64,000 nt of DNA from Sva-07 sp963698435 (GCA_963698435.1 CAVOQV010000012.1:368820-432819); one strand, 5' to 3'; shown: positions 32,395-41,039, counted from the first letter of the stretch. Translations and numbers: made by a program. The notes: a model not told the origin generated them from the letters alone.

Positions 32395-35181
32395 ATGCGG
32401 ACGAGCCATTCCTGCCGGCGGTCGATTGCCACCCTCGTTGCCTCAGCCTTCATCGCCGTCGGGATCCTGGTGTCCACGTCGTCGGTGCCGGTGTCGGCGG
32501 TTGGTGGTCGTGTGTTGTTGGTGGCTGGTTCGGCGGGTCCGCCCCCGGCGGATCGGGCGTTGCGGGATGTGTTGGTGGGTGCCGGGTTGTCGGTGTCGGT
32601 GGTCGATGACAATGCGGTGTCGGCGGGGGTGGAGTCTGGTTTCGACGTGGTGTTGATCTCGTCGTCGGTGTCGCCGAAGGTGGTGGGTTCGAAGTTTCGG
32701 TCGAGTGCGGTTCCGGTGGTGTCTGCGGAGCCGTATGTGTTCGATGATTTGGGGTTGACGGCGAATTCGAGTGTGGGGCGGGGCGAGTTCGGGTCGTTGG
32801 TGTCGTTGGATGTGGTGGATTCGGGGCATCCGGTGGCGGCGGGGTTGAGTGGTGAGGTCGTGGTGAATTCGGTGGCGACGCCGTATTCGTATGGTCGGCC
32901 GGGGGCGGGTGCGTCGGTGGTGGCGCTTTTGCCTGGTGGTGGTGATCGTGCGGGTGTGTTCGTGTACGAGGCGGGTGCGTCGATGGTCGGCTTGACGGCG
33001 CCGGCGGCGCGGGTGGGGTTGTTCTTGAGTTATGCGACGCCGCAGTCGTTGACGGCGGTGGGTGAGTCGTTGGTCGTGTCGGCGGTGGGATGGGCGATCG
33101 ATGGCGGTGGCACGCCGACCACGTCGCCGACCACGTCTCCGACCACGTCTCCGACCACGTCTCCGACCACGTCTCCGACCACGTCTCCGACCACGTCTCC
33201 GACCACGTCTCCGACCACGTCTCCGACCACGTCTCCGACCACGTCTCCGACCACGTCGTCGGTGCCGGTGTCGGCGGTTGGTGGTCGTGTGTTGTTGGTG
33301 GCTGGTTCGGCGGGTCCGCCCCCGGCGGATCGGGCGTTGCGGGATGTGTTGGTGGGTGCCGGGTTGTCGGTGTCGGTGGTCGATGACAATGCGGTGTCGG
33401 CGGGGGTGGAGTCTGGTTTCGACGTGGTGTTGATCTCGTCGTCGGTGTCGCCGAAGGTGGTGGGTTCGAAGTTTCGGTCGAGTGCGGTTCCGGTGGTGTC
33501 TGCGGAGCCGTATGTGTTCGATGATTTGGGGTTGACGGCGAATTCGAGTGTGGGGCGGGGCGAGTTCGGGTCGTTGGTGTCGTTGGATGTGGTGGATTCG
33601 GGGCATCCGGTGGCGGCGGGGTTGAGTGGTGAGGTCGTGGTGAATTCGGTGGCGACGCCGTATTCGTATGGTCGGCCGGGGGCGGGTGCGTCGGTGGTGG
33701 CGCTTTTGCCTGGTGGTGGTGATCGTGCGGGTGTGTTCGTGTACGAGGCGGGTGCGTCGATGGTCGGCTTGACGGCGCCGGCGGCGCGGGTGGGGTTGTT
33801 CTTGAGTTATGCGACGCCGCAGTCGTTGACGGCGGTGGGTGAGTCGTTGGTCGTGTCGGCGGTGGGATGGGCGATCGATGGCGGTGGCACGCCGCCACCC
33901 GTCGACACCAAACCGCCCAGTTTCCCGAGTCCGGGGACCAACGTCGGGCCGACGTCGGTCACACTCGATGTTCGGGCCGACGAGCCGGTGACCGTTGAGG
34001 TGACGGTGCGACGCGCGAACGGATCCGTGGTCGCCGTCGTCCCGTCGACGGGCGGGTTTGCGGCTCGACAGGCCGTCGTCGTCGACGGCCTGTCACCGTC
34101 CACCGTCTACGACTTCGAGGTACGCGCGACCGACGTGAGCGGAAACACCGCGTCGCGAACGATCCGGCTCACCACAGCCCAACCCGGCTCCACGGACACG
34201 GTGTTCGATCTGTGGTACGGGAGCAACCTTCGATTCGGGGAACTCGGCATTCCGCAGCGATGGGCGAACGTGCTCGGTTCGGTGTCCGATCCGGACGGCA
34301 TCGCATCGCTCAGCTACCGACTGAACGGCGGGCCGCTGATCCCGATGGGGATCGGCCCCGACGATCGGCGGCTGGCGAACGCCGGCGACTTCAATGTCGA
34401 CCTGCTCACTTCCACGCTGTCGCTCGGCGCGAACCAGGTACTCCTCCGAGCCGTCGATCGGACCGGCCAAGTGGCCACCACGACCGTGACGGTGAACTGG
34501 CGGCCCACAGGAGCGCTCAACTTGCCGTACCCGGTCGACTGGTCCACGGTCAGCGAGATCCAGGCAGTCGGACAGGTTGTCGACGGCCACTGGAAGATCG
34601 ATCCCACACGTGGTGTGGTCGGAATGGCCCCCGCCGACGCCGCCTACGACCGAATCATCTTGCTGGGGGACCTGACCTGGGAGGACTACGAGATCCGCAC
34701 CCGGGTCAAGGTGATCGACTTCAGCAACTCACCGTCGCCGCTGAGCTTCAAGCCGGGCTTCGGGTTTCTCGTCCACTGGAACGGTCACAACGACACCGTC
34801 GCACCCGGATCCCAGCCGTTCCAGGGTTTCCGTCCCGACCCGACTGGCCAGACCCCGACGCCCTTCGGCGCCATCACCTGGTGGCGCGACGGTCGAGCGC
34901 GGGTGATGAACCATCGGGCCGAGAAGGTCGCGCAGGGCCCTCTCTTCAACGTGTCCGAGGGCTCGAGCTACGAGATCCGTACGCGGGTCACCACGCCCGG
35001 AACGAAGTCGCGGTTCCAGATGAAGATCTGGAGGGCAGGATCGGCAGAACCTTCCTCGTGGAGCGTCGACTGGACCTCTGCCGGACTGCCCGACGAGCCA
35101 GGTAGGGGGTCGATCGGTCTGCTCGCACACGAAGTCCAGGTGGAGTTCGGGTCGCTCATGCTGTCACCCGTCTCCCCGTGA
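32395..35181 (+). CDS. Secreted multidomain protein with duplicated domain and TTSP linker
   Basis: A 928-residue exported protein. The signal peptide spans MRTSHSCRR and the hydrophobic ATLVASAFIAVGILV. It is followed by two copies of a ~214-residue domain (about residues 27-240 and 286-500) beginning GGRVLLVAGSAGPPPADRAL, with DVVLISSSVSPKVVGSKFR and HPVAAGLSGEVVV. This resembles a Rossmann-like glutamine-amidotransferase-type domain common in secreted actinobacterial proteins. An 11-unit TTSP linker separates the copies. Next come a fibronectin-III-like domain (PPSFPSPGTNVGPTSVTLDV), an Ig-like unit and a C-terminal concanavalin-like jelly roll (DLTWEDYEIRTRVKVIDF). Probably surface or glycan-binding. 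The duplicated part has G/T-rich codons unlike the C-ending codons of the 3' third. Confidence 0.8.
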   Translation: MRTSHSCRRSIATLVASAFIAVGILVSTSSVPVSAVGGRVLLVAGSAGPPPADRALRDVLVGAGLSVSVVDDNAVSAGVESGFDVVLISSSVSPKVVGSKFRSSAVPVVSAEPYVFDDLGLTANSSVGRGEFGSLVSLDVVDSGHPVAAGLSGEVVVNSVATPYSYGRPGAGASVVALLPGGGDRAGVFVYEAGASMVGLTAPAARVGLFLSYATPQSLTAVGESLVVSAVGWAIDGGGTPTTSPTTSPTTSPTTSPTTSPTTSPTTSPTTSPTTSPTTSPTTSPTTSSVPVSAVGGRVLLVAGSAGPPPADRALRDVLVGAGLSVSVVDDNAVSAGVESGFDVVLISSSVSPKVVGSKFRSSAVPVVSAEPYVFDDLGLTANSSVGRGEFGSLVSLDVVDSGHPVAAGLSGEVVVNSVATPYSYGRPGAGASVVALLPGGGDRAGVFVYEAGASMVGLTAPAARVGLFLSYATPQSLTAVGESLVVSAVGWAIDGGGTPPPVDTKPPSFPSPGTNVGPTSVTLDVRADEPVTVEVTVRRANGSVVAVVPSTGGFAARQAVVVDGLSPSTVYDFEVRATDVSGNTASRTIRLTTAQPGSTDTVFDLWYGSNLRFGELGIPQRWANVLGSVSDPDGIASLSYRLNGGPLIPMGIGPDDRRLANAGDFNVDLLTSTLSLGANQVLLRAVDRTGQVATTTVTVNWRPTGALNLPYPVDWSTVSEIQAVGQVVDGHWKIDPTRGVVGMAPADAAYDRIILLGDLTWEDYEIRTRVKVIDFSNSPSPLSFKPGFGFLVHWNGHNDTVAPGSQPFQGFRPDPTGQTPTPFGAITWWRDGRARVMNHRAEKVAQGPLFNVSEGSSYEIRTRVTTPGTKSRFQMKIWRAGSAEPSSWSVDWTSAGLPDEPGRGSIGLLAHEVQVEFGSLMLSPVSP
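32474..33894 (+). repeat. 644-bp direct duplication (32474-33117 and 33251-33894)
   Basis: The two copies are offset by exactly 777 bases and I found no difference between them when reading them side by side. Both are in frame and encode the same domain. Identity at silent positions shows a very recent duplication or ongoing gene conversion. The coding strand is strongly enriched in G and T (GTG, TTG, GGT, GCG codons). Confidence 0.95.
33116..33252 (+). repeat. 12-bp tandem repeat encoding (TTSP)11
   Basis: Eleven consecutive 12-base units (ACGTCTCCGACC; the first has G for T) encode a Thr-Thr-Ser-Pro linker, followed by TTSS that begins the second domain copy. Such linkers are flexible, often glycosylated, and prone to length change by slippage. 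Confidence 0.95.
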
Positions 35182-35185
35182 ACTC

Positions 35186-35226
35186 GCTCGGCGGCGTCCA
35201 GCGGTGGGAGGCCGGCGACGCCGAGC
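35186..35226. terminator. Possible bidirectional hairpin between convergent genes
   Basis: GCTCGGCG (35186-35193) and CGCCGAGC (35219-35226) are complementary with a 25-base loop, placed between the stop of the secreted protein and the stop of the minus-strand gene at 35242. No T-run follows, so this is a weak call. Confidence 0.3.
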
Positions 35227-35241
35227 GGTGCCGGCTCGTCG

Positions 35242-35496
35242 TCAGACGTCGGGTTGTTCGATGGCGTCGAGGAAGGCGTTGACGTCGGACTCTTCGCCGC
35301 CGACCAGCCAGATCGTCAGCTCGCCGTCGCTCTCCTCGTCGTCTTCGTCGTCCTCCCACGGGAGCACACCGTCGACGAAGTAGCGGTCGACGGTGATGTC
35401 CTCGGAACCTTCCTCGACAGGGGCGATCACCGCCAGTTCGACCTCGGCATCGGCAGGCTGGTCACTGAGGATGTCGATCAATTCGTGGACTCGCAT
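35242..35496 (-). CDS. Small acidic protein of unknown function (84 aa)
   Basis: The product begins MRVHELIDILSDQPADAEVE and has the form 'helix, then AELxLAVxxP strand' often seen in small DUF proteins that state 'D-x-P-x-D-A-x-V'. The middle contains WEDDEDDEESDGE, a strongly acidic loop, and the end SDVNAFLDAIEQPDV. Cytosolic. The ATG at 35496 begins the conserved part and GAGGGAACGTC upstream supplies a ribosome binding site. It is followed on the same strand by nothing and preceded by the gene at 35543, with which it may be co-transcribed. Confidence 0.65.
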   Translation of the reverse strand: MRVHELIDILSDQPADAEVELAVIAPVEEGSEDITVDRYFVDGVLPWEDDEDDEESDGELTIWLVGGEESDVNAFLDAIEQPDV

Positions 35497-35542
35497 GACG
35501 TTCCCTCGTGGAGTGGGTGAGCGGATGGTCGGACAGAACGAT

Positions 35543-36112
35543 TCAGTACTCGTCGAGCCACTTCGGGGCTCCCTCGAGCAGGTACAGACTGACATGTTTG
35601 CAGCGGTCGAGCGCGGCTTCGATCGAATCGTCGACGTTCATGTACACGTCGGCGAGGTCGACCGTCATCTTTGCCACGATCGACAGGCTGCGCTCGGGAG
35701 CGTCGGTCACGCTGGGGAACGAGTCGATCGCGGACACCTCGACGGGGAGGTCGATACCGCCGATGCCGGCGAGATCAGTTGCCAGCACGAGGAGGTCCGG
35801 CGGTTCGGGCAGCGGTGGGAGCGTCCAGGTGAAGATCAGCGGAAAGGTGAAGCCGCTGGGCGGAGGGTCGTCGATCTCGTCGAGCTTCATCACCTCGTCT
35901 TCGAACCCGAGCATGGCGCGCGGGTCGACGTCGAGCGAGAGATGGAGGTCGATCGGACCGGCGCAGGCCTCCTCGGGATGGAGGTCGACCTCCCAGAGCT
36001 GCCGAAGTGAGTACGTCTCGACGAAGTGCCGTTCGTCGTGCACGTGGAACCCGTGGTCGATCGCCTGACTCTTCACGTCGGCGACGAACCCTGCAACGTC
36101 GATCACTGCCAT
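35543..36112 (-). CDS. Conserved protein of unknown function (189 aa)
   Basis: I do not recognise the family. The product is a soluble acidic protein starting MAVIDVAGFVADVKSQAIDH, with alternating strand-like segments (PIDLHLSLDVDPRAML, SGFTFPLIFTWTLPP, LLVLATDLAGIGG) and a C-terminal helix EAALDRCKHVSLYLLEGAP. No membrane segment or catalytic motif is visible. Forty-six bases separate it from the downstream 84-aa gene on the same strand. Divergent from the phosphatase gene at 36219. Confidence 0.6.
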   Translation of the reverse strand: MAVIDVAGFVADVKSQAIDHGFHVHDERHFVETYSLRQLWEVDLHPEEACAGPIDLHLSLDVDPRAMLGFEDEVMKLDEIDDPPPSGFTFPLIFTWTLPPLPEPPDLLVLATDLAGIGGIDLPVEVSAIDSFPSVTDAPERSLSIVAKMTVDLADVYMNVDDSIEAALDRCKHVSLYLLEGAPKWLDEY

Positions 36113-36218
36113 GCACGTCGGACACTACCGTCGTTGGCAATCCCGCCCCCCACCGACTTCCTCGACCGACGTGCTGACGTGTTCGACGAGACCACTTGGG
36201 CGCTACGGTCGCCGCGCG

Positions 36219-36986
36219 ATGTCCACGTTCACTGACGCCGGTGCCGTCCTCGATCTCTTCGGATCGATCTGTGACGCCACCGCACACGTCGTCAGGGCGA
36301 ACACCGACTGGGCAGAGTCCGGTCGGCGTCCCGGTCAGTACCTCGTCGACCTCGACGTCGACGCCGTGTGTGTCGCACCTCTCCTCGCCGCTGGGTATTC
36401 GGTGCTGTCGGAGGAGAGCGGTTTCCAGAATCCGGCCGGCACCGTATCCGCGCTCGGTGTGGTCGTCGTCGATCCGCTCGACGGGTCGACCAACGCCAGC
36501 CTCGGTCTTCCGTGGTGCGCGACGTCGTTGTGCCTGGTGGTCGAGGAAGCGCCCGTTGCTGCGCTGGTGGCGAACCTGATGACCGGCGCTCGGTACGGCG
36601 CTGTCGTGGGCGGGGGCGCAACGCTCGATGGCCGGCCGATCAGGATCGGCACCGCAGCTCCGCTCGACGACGCCGTGGTCGCGATCAGTGGCGTGCCCGA
36701 TCATCACTACGGCTGGCGCCAGTTCCGGGCGATGGGCGCATCGGCGCTCGACATCTGCGCGGTGGCGAGTGGATCCTTCGACGGGTTCGTCGACATGAGC
36801 TCCGACGCGCACGGCGTGTGGGACTACATCGGGGCGACGTTGGTGGTGCGTGAAGCCGGGGGAGTGGTCGTCGATGCCCTCGGACGTGATCTCGTGGTGC
36901 TCGACCACACGGCACGGAGAACTCCCGTCGCGGCCACCACGACTGCGTTGCTCGACGGACTACTCGATCACCGCCGGCGCAGCTGA
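36219..36986 (+). CDS. Inositol monophosphatase family protein
   Basis: A 255-residue Mg-dependent phosphatase of the FIG superfamily. The metal-binding motif is VVVVDPLDGSTNAS (D85, D88), with E65-E66 in VLSEESGFQ and the C-terminal Asp in HGVWDYIGATLVVREAGGVV. It would dephosphorylate inositol phosphate, a histidinol-phosphate-like compound or PAP; which is not clear. The ATG at 36219 is chosen over an in-frame one 36 codons upstream that overlaps the divergent gene. Confidence 0.85.
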   Translation: MSTFTDAGAVLDLFGSICDATAHVVRANTDWAESGRRPGQYLVDLDVDAVCVAPLLAAGYSVLSEESGFQNPAGTVSALGVVVVDPLDGSTNASLGLPWCATSLCLVVEEAPVAALVANLMTGARYGAVVGGGATLDGRPIRIGTAAPLDDAVVAISGVPDHHYGWRQFRAMGASALDICAVASGSFDGFVDMSSDAHGVWDYIGATLVVREAGGVVVDALGRDLVVLDHTARRTPVAATTTALLDGLLDHRRRS

Positions 36987-37092
36987 TCGACCGCTGCCGA
37001 CGATCGTCCGCAATTCTCCGCGGGATACGTCCCCGAATGCGGGACCCCTTCCGGACGGAAATTCCTGGGGCAGCCGAAAGACGCCGGTCAGG

Positions 37093-37914
37093 TCAGAAGT
37101 CGAAGTTCTTGTTCGGTCGGATCACGATCTCGGGGATGTGGACATGGGCGGGCTGGGTGACCGCGTAGAGCACGGCGTCGGCGACGTCGTCGGGTGTGAT
37201 CATGATGTCGGCGAGCGCCGCCTGTGCCGCTTCGAGGACTGCGTCGGGGAGACGCTCTCCGGGGACGATCTCGATGTCGATCCCCGACATCGCGACGATG
37301 CCAGCGAGCAGCTCGGGGTCGGCGTTGCGGCCGATGTTCGTCGCCACCAGGCCCGGCATGATCGAGACCACCTGGATCGGGTCGTCGAGGAGTTCCTCGC
37401 GCAGCGAGTTGGTGATCACGTTGACCGCATGCTTGGTGGCGCCGTAGACACCCGAGTCGGGACGGAGAGCGGCAACGGAGGAGACGTTGACGATGTGACC
37501 GCGGTTGCCGACCTTGCGCATCGCGGCGACGGCTGCCGTGGTACCCGAGAGCAGTGACAGGACGTTGACCTCGAGCATCTCGCGCCACTCGTCGACGGTG
37601 CCCTCGAGGACGCCGCCGAGGAACGAGACCCCGGCGTTGTTGACGAAGATGTCGAGCTGGCCGTCAGCCTCGAGTGCTGTGGCGACCAGTTCGTCGACGG
37701 CGCTCGGTTGGCGGATGTCGCCGACCACGACGGTGGCGCGCCCGCCGGCGTCGACGATTCGTGCGGCGCTGTCCGACATCGCATCGGCGGTGCGGCCCGA
37801 CAGGATCGCATGGGCGCCGGCGGCGCCCATGCGTTCTGCGATCGCACGGCCGATGCCGCTCGACGCACCGGTGACGATGGCGGTCTTTCCGGACAGGTTG
37901 GCATCGATGGTCAT
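37093..37914 (-). CDS. SDR family oxidoreductase
   Basis: A 273-residue classical short-chain dehydrogenase. The cofactor loop is TAIVTGASSGIGRA (residues 11-24), followed by VGDIRQPS and the NAG motif FVNNAGVSFLGG. The catalytic Ser is in NVSSVAALRPDSG and the Tyr/Lys in VYGATKHAV. The Asp-lacking beta2 end (SGRTADAM) favours NADP. The C-terminal region resembles the YdfG/serine 3-dehydrogenase group. ATG at 37914 fits MTIDANLSGKTAIV. Divergent from nth, 111 bases away. Confidence 0.9.
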   Translation of the reverse strand: MTIDANLSGKTAIVTGASSGIGRAIAERMGAAGAHAILSGRTADAMSDSAARIVDAGGRATVVVGDIRQPSAVDELVATALEADGQLDIFVNNAGVSFLGGVLEGTVDEWREMLEVNVLSLLSGTTAAVAAMRKVGNRGHIVNVSSVAALRPDSGVYGATKHAVNVITNSLREELLDDPIQVVSIMPGLVATNIGRNADPELLAGIVAMSGIDIEIVPGERLPDAVLEAAQAALADIMITPDDVADAVLYAVTQPAHVHIPEIVIRPNKNFDF

Positions 37915-38025
37915 GGTGGCTCCTGATCGCTTGCTGGTCTCGGAGGGCTCCGAAGTCGTCACCCTTCCACAACTCGCGCGGCATGCGCTCGCTGATCGGG
38001 GCGGTCGTCGTCGTAACGTGCCGGC

Positions 38026-38673
38026 ATGAAACGGCAGGAGAAGGCGGACCGGATCGGTCAGATCCTCGACGAGTTGTACCCGGAGACACCGATCCCGCTC
38101 GATCACACCGACGCGTACACACTGCTCGTCGCGGTGGCGCTGTCGGCCCAGACCACCGACAAGAAGGTCAACCAGATCACCCCGGCGCTGTTCGAGGTTG
38201 CCGGCACGCCGGAGCAGATGGCCGCGATGGACCCCGACGACATCCTCGGGTACATCCGAGAGGTGGGCCTGGCACCCACGAAGGCCAAGAACCTGTGGCT
38301 CGCTGCCAACAAGATCGTCGATGCCGGTGGCGAGGTCATTCCGGACTGGGAGTTCCTCGAGTCGTTGCCCGGCATCGGTCACAAGACCGCGAGCGTCGTG
38401 ATGTCACAGGCGTTCGGGGTGCCTGCCTTTGCGGTTGATACCCACGTCCACCGGCTCGCCGAGCGGTGGGGGCTCTCGAACGGCACGACCGTCGAGCGCA
38501 CCGAAGCCGATCTCAAGGCGGTGTTCCCGATCGAGACCTGGAACGACCGGCACCTCCAGATCATCTTCTTCGGCCGCGAATTTTGCCCGGCCCGTCGCCA
38601 CGATCTCGCCGCCTGCCCGATCTGCAGCTGGGCGGCCAGCAAGAAGCGCATCCGCGAGGAGTCGATGCGCTGA
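38026..38673 (+). CDS. nth: Endonuclease III, variant lacking a full Fe-S ligand set
   Basis: A DNA glycosylase/AP lyase for oxidised pyrimidines. The 215-residue protein aligns with E. coli Nth numbering: the helix-hairpin-helix LPGIGHKTA with catalytic K120 and catalytic D138 in FAVDTHVHR. LSAQTTDKKVN is the helix that flips the base. The C-terminal cluster loop has only three cysteines, C187, C197 and C200 (C-x9-C-x2-C), instead of C-x6-C-x2-C-x5-C; the fourth position is within SWAASKK. So the 4Fe-4S cluster is probably absent or altered. Confidence 0.92.
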   Translation: MKRQEKADRIGQILDELYPETPIPLDHTDAYTLLVAVALSAQTTDKKVNQITPALFEVAGTPEQMAAMDPDDILGYIREVGLAPTKAKNLWLAANKIVDAGGEVIPDWEFLESLPGIGHKTASVVMSQAFGVPAFAVDTHVHRLAERWGLSNGTTVERTEADLKAVFPIETWNDRHLQIIFFGREFCPARRHDLAACPICSWAASKKRIREESMR

Positions 38674-38676
38674 CGG

Positions 38677-39237
38677 TCAGACCGGCAGCGGCACCCACGG
38701 ATCATGGTCGTGCGGCACCCTCGGGAATCGTTGCCCGTTCCAGTCGGCTTTGGCATGCTCGATCCGTTCGCGGTCGCTGTGGACGAAATTCCACCAGATG
38801 AATCGGTCGCCGACCGGTTCGCCACCGAGCAGCATCGCTCGACTGCTTCCGGTGAGCACCGGAGTCGTGCCGGCTTCGAGCACTGCCAGCTGGCCCACCT
38901 GGAGTTCGGTGGCACCGAGCCGGAGGTCACTGTCGATGGCCAGCACTCCTCGCTCCGTTGGTGTGTGGCGTCGATGACGATCGGTCGATCGATCGTGCAG
39001 TCGTCGGTGGGGCTTCGTTCGGTGTGAGTGACACTGGCGCCGGCGGTCATCCAGATGCCGTTTCCGACGGAGAGGGTTTCCGGGCCGGTCAGGTTGGCAA
39101 AGTTGAACGGCCCCATCATCCTGCGCTTGCGGAACGGAAGTACCCGCTGAACCGAGCCGCTGGCGACCTTCGCCCTGCGGGGCCAACCGGTTGCGTTGCC
39201 AGTGGGCGTTGGTGCTCGACTCGAGGAATGAGGGCAT
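38677..39237 (-). pseudogene. Pirin family protein, degraded
   Basis: The C-terminal half is intact in one frame: VGQLAVLEAGTTPVLTGSSR, MLLGGEPVGDRFIWWNFV and RVPHDHDPWVPLPV, typical of pirins. The N-terminal part lies in other frames: HWQRNRLAPQGEGRQRLGS, then SVQRVLPFRKRRMMGPFNFA and GNGIWMTAGASVTHTER. The central stretch carrying the metal-binding H-P-H...H residues of the first cupin is missing: GNGI is joined directly to WMTAG. Both an internal deletion and frame changes make a working enzyme unlikely. Confidence 0.75.
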
Positions 39238-39258
39238 CAGCCAACGAATGTTCGAATC

Positions 39259-39840
39259 TCAGCGTTCCCGGAATCCCTTGCCGGCGAGAATCTTCGGCGT
39301 GCACGCCTCGACCCGTCTCGAACGCGTGCTGGCCTGCTTCGCGCCCGAGACGTAGAGGTGGTACTCGCGCTGGCGGCCTGGTGTCAGCGCGTTGAACGCT
39401 GAGCGGAGCGCAGGGTCGGCGTCGAGGCGCGCCTGCAGTTCCTCGACCAACACCAACTCGGGTGCGGGTTCGACCTCACGTCCCGAGTCCTCGTTGTCGA
39501 TCGCCTCGGCGACGTAGGCGGCGATGGTGCCGGCCAGCCGAGTGACGTCGTCGACCGAGGTGATGCGCATGCGACGGGCCGACCGGGAGTTCGGACCCTG
39601 GTCTTCGAGCACGCCGTCGGGATCGCCGAGCAGCACCCCCTTGAAGAACATCACGGCGAGGAAGCCCTTCATCTCCTGGAGGATGACGATGTTGCTGCCG
39701 TCGTGGCTGTAGCAGGGCTTGGCCCACTTGATCTCCTCGACCAGGCCGCATCCGGCGAGGATCGGGCGCAACGCAGCGATCTCGTGCTGCCAACGAGCGG
39801 GCCGCTCGACGTTGTCGTCGACCTCTGGGTTCGTGCTCAT
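39259..39840 (-). CDS. YdeI/OmpD-associated (DUF1801-like) family protein
   Basis: A 193-residue soluble protein. The N-terminal DUF1801 region contains WQHEIAALRPILAGCGLVEE followed by IKWAKPCYSHDGSNIVILQE and MKGFLAVMFFKGVLLGDPDG. The C-terminal YdeI region contains ALRSAFNALTPGRQREYHLY and VSGAKQASTRSRRVEACTPK. Both halves are the standard order for this family, whose function is unknown. ATG at 39840. Divergent from the aminotransferase gene with 32 bases between. Confidence 0.88.
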   Translation of the reverse strand: MSTNPEVDDNVERPARWQHEIAALRPILAGCGLVEEIKWAKPCYSHDGSNIVILQEMKGFLAVMFFKGVLLGDPDGVLEDQGPNSRSARRMRITSVDDVTRLAGTIAAYVAEAIDNEDSGREVEPAPELVLVEELQARLDADPALRSAFNALTPGRQREYHLYVSGAKQASTRSRRVEACTPKILAGKGFRER

Positions 39841-39872
39841 TCGCTGAGGGTATTTCACTACCGTGGCCGTCC

Positions 39873-41039
39873 GTGACGGATCCCGACGGCCTGCTGACGG
39901 TGGACGAAGCCCGGTGCCGGGCCCGGGTCGGCATCAAGTGGAGCCAACACGGGCCCGGTGTCATGCCGGCGTGGGTTGCCGACATGGACTTCGACCCGCC
40001 GTTGCCGGTACTCGATGCGCTGCAGGGCCACCTCGACCGGGGTGACCTCGGCTACGGCCCGTTCGCTTCCGACCTGCCCCCGCACTACGCGAACTGGCAG
40101 GATCGCCGGTACGGGTGGCGTCCCGACGTCGACCGCATTCGAGCCTTCACGAGTGCCCTCCACGCGCTCGAGGTTGCCTTGTGGAACACGACCGAGCCCG
40201 GCGACGGCGTCGTCGTGTTCACGCCGATCTACTACCCGTTTCTGGACGCGATCGCTGACAGTGGGCGGCGTCGAGTCGATGTTCCGCTCGATCCCGCAGG
40301 CTGGCGGATCGACGCCGATCGGCTCGCGGCGGCGATCGACGGCACCACGCGGGTGATCCTCTTCTGCAACCCGCACAATCCGACCGGTCGCGTCTTCGAC
40401 GGCGACGAGGTGGAGGCCGTTGCCGAGGTCGCCGAGCATCACGACCTGCTCGTCATCTCCGACGAGATCTGGGGCGAACTGGTCCATCCCGGAGCGGGGC
40501 ATCGACCGCTCGCGATTGCCGACGAGCGGTTCCGGGGGCGGCTGATCACGCTCGGCTCGGCGAGCAAGACCTTCAACCTCGCGGGTCTGCGCACCGCGGT
40601 TGCGCACATCGACCACGTTCCGCTCCTCGACGCGCTCGCCAGGATGCCCGGCCATCTCCAGGGTTCGCCGAGCTCGCTGGGCGTCGTCGGCACCGTGACC
40701 GCGTGGACACAGTGCGACGAGTGGCTGGGTGCGCTCCGTCGAACGATCACCGCTCGGCGCGATCAGCTCGCTCGCCGACTTGCGGCCGATGCGCCAGCGG
40801 TCGGGTTCGATGCGCCGGACGCCACGTACCTCGGCTGGCTCGACTTCGGCCAGACCGGACTCGGAGACGATCCGGCCGAGGTGCTGCTCGAGCAGTTCGG
40901 CGTGGCACTGTCGAGCGGACCGAAGTTCGGACCGGACAGCGCAGGCTGGGCGAGGATCAATTTCGCGACATCGGAAAAGATCCTGGACCAGGTCGTCGAC
41001 CGGATCGTCGAGGCGATCGATCAGTCGTCGATGGCCTGA
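39873..41039 (+). CDS. PLP-dependent MalY/PatB-type C-S lyase or aminotransferase
   Basis: A 388-residue fold-type I PLP enzyme. PAWVADMDFDPPLPVLDAL near the N-terminus and YGPFASDLP are characteristic of MalY/PatB cystathionine beta-lyases. The PLP lysine is K232 in LGSASKTFNLAGL and the Asp for the pyridine nitrogen is in LVISDEIWGEL. NPHNPTGRVF is the aminotransferase-I signature. It probably cleaves cystathionine or other cysteine conjugates. GTG start at 39873. Its last 19 bases overlap the convergent hydrolase gene. Confidence 0.88.
   Translation: MTDPDGLLTVDEARCRARVGIKWSQHGPGVMPAWVADMDFDPPLPVLDALQGHLDRGDLGYGPFASDLPPHYANWQDRRYGWRPDVDRIRAFTSALHALEVALWNTTEPGDGVVVFTPIYYPFLDAIADSGRRRVDVPLDPAGWRIDADRLAAAIDGTTRVILFCNPHNPTGRVFDGDEVEAVAEVAEHHDLLVISDEIWGELVHPGAGHRPLAIADERFRGRLITLGSASKTFNLAGLRTAVAHIDHVPLLDALARMPGHLQGSPSSLGVVGTVTAWTQCDEWLGALRRTITARRDQLARRLAADAPAVGFDAPDATYLGWLDFGQTGLGDDPAEVLLEQFGVALSSGPKFGPDSAGWARINFATSEKILDQVVDRIVEAIDQSSMA

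Noticed and set aside
33116..33252. Short regularly spaced repeats that could be taken for CRISPR
   Set aside because: The 12-bp units are directly tandem without spacers, lie in frame inside a gene, and encode TTSP; no cas genes are present.
32450..33898. 480-codon minus-strand open frame across the duplicated domain
   Set aside because: It arises from the G/T-skewed coding strand and repeats itself exactly with the duplication; the + strand product has a signal peptide and recognisable domains.
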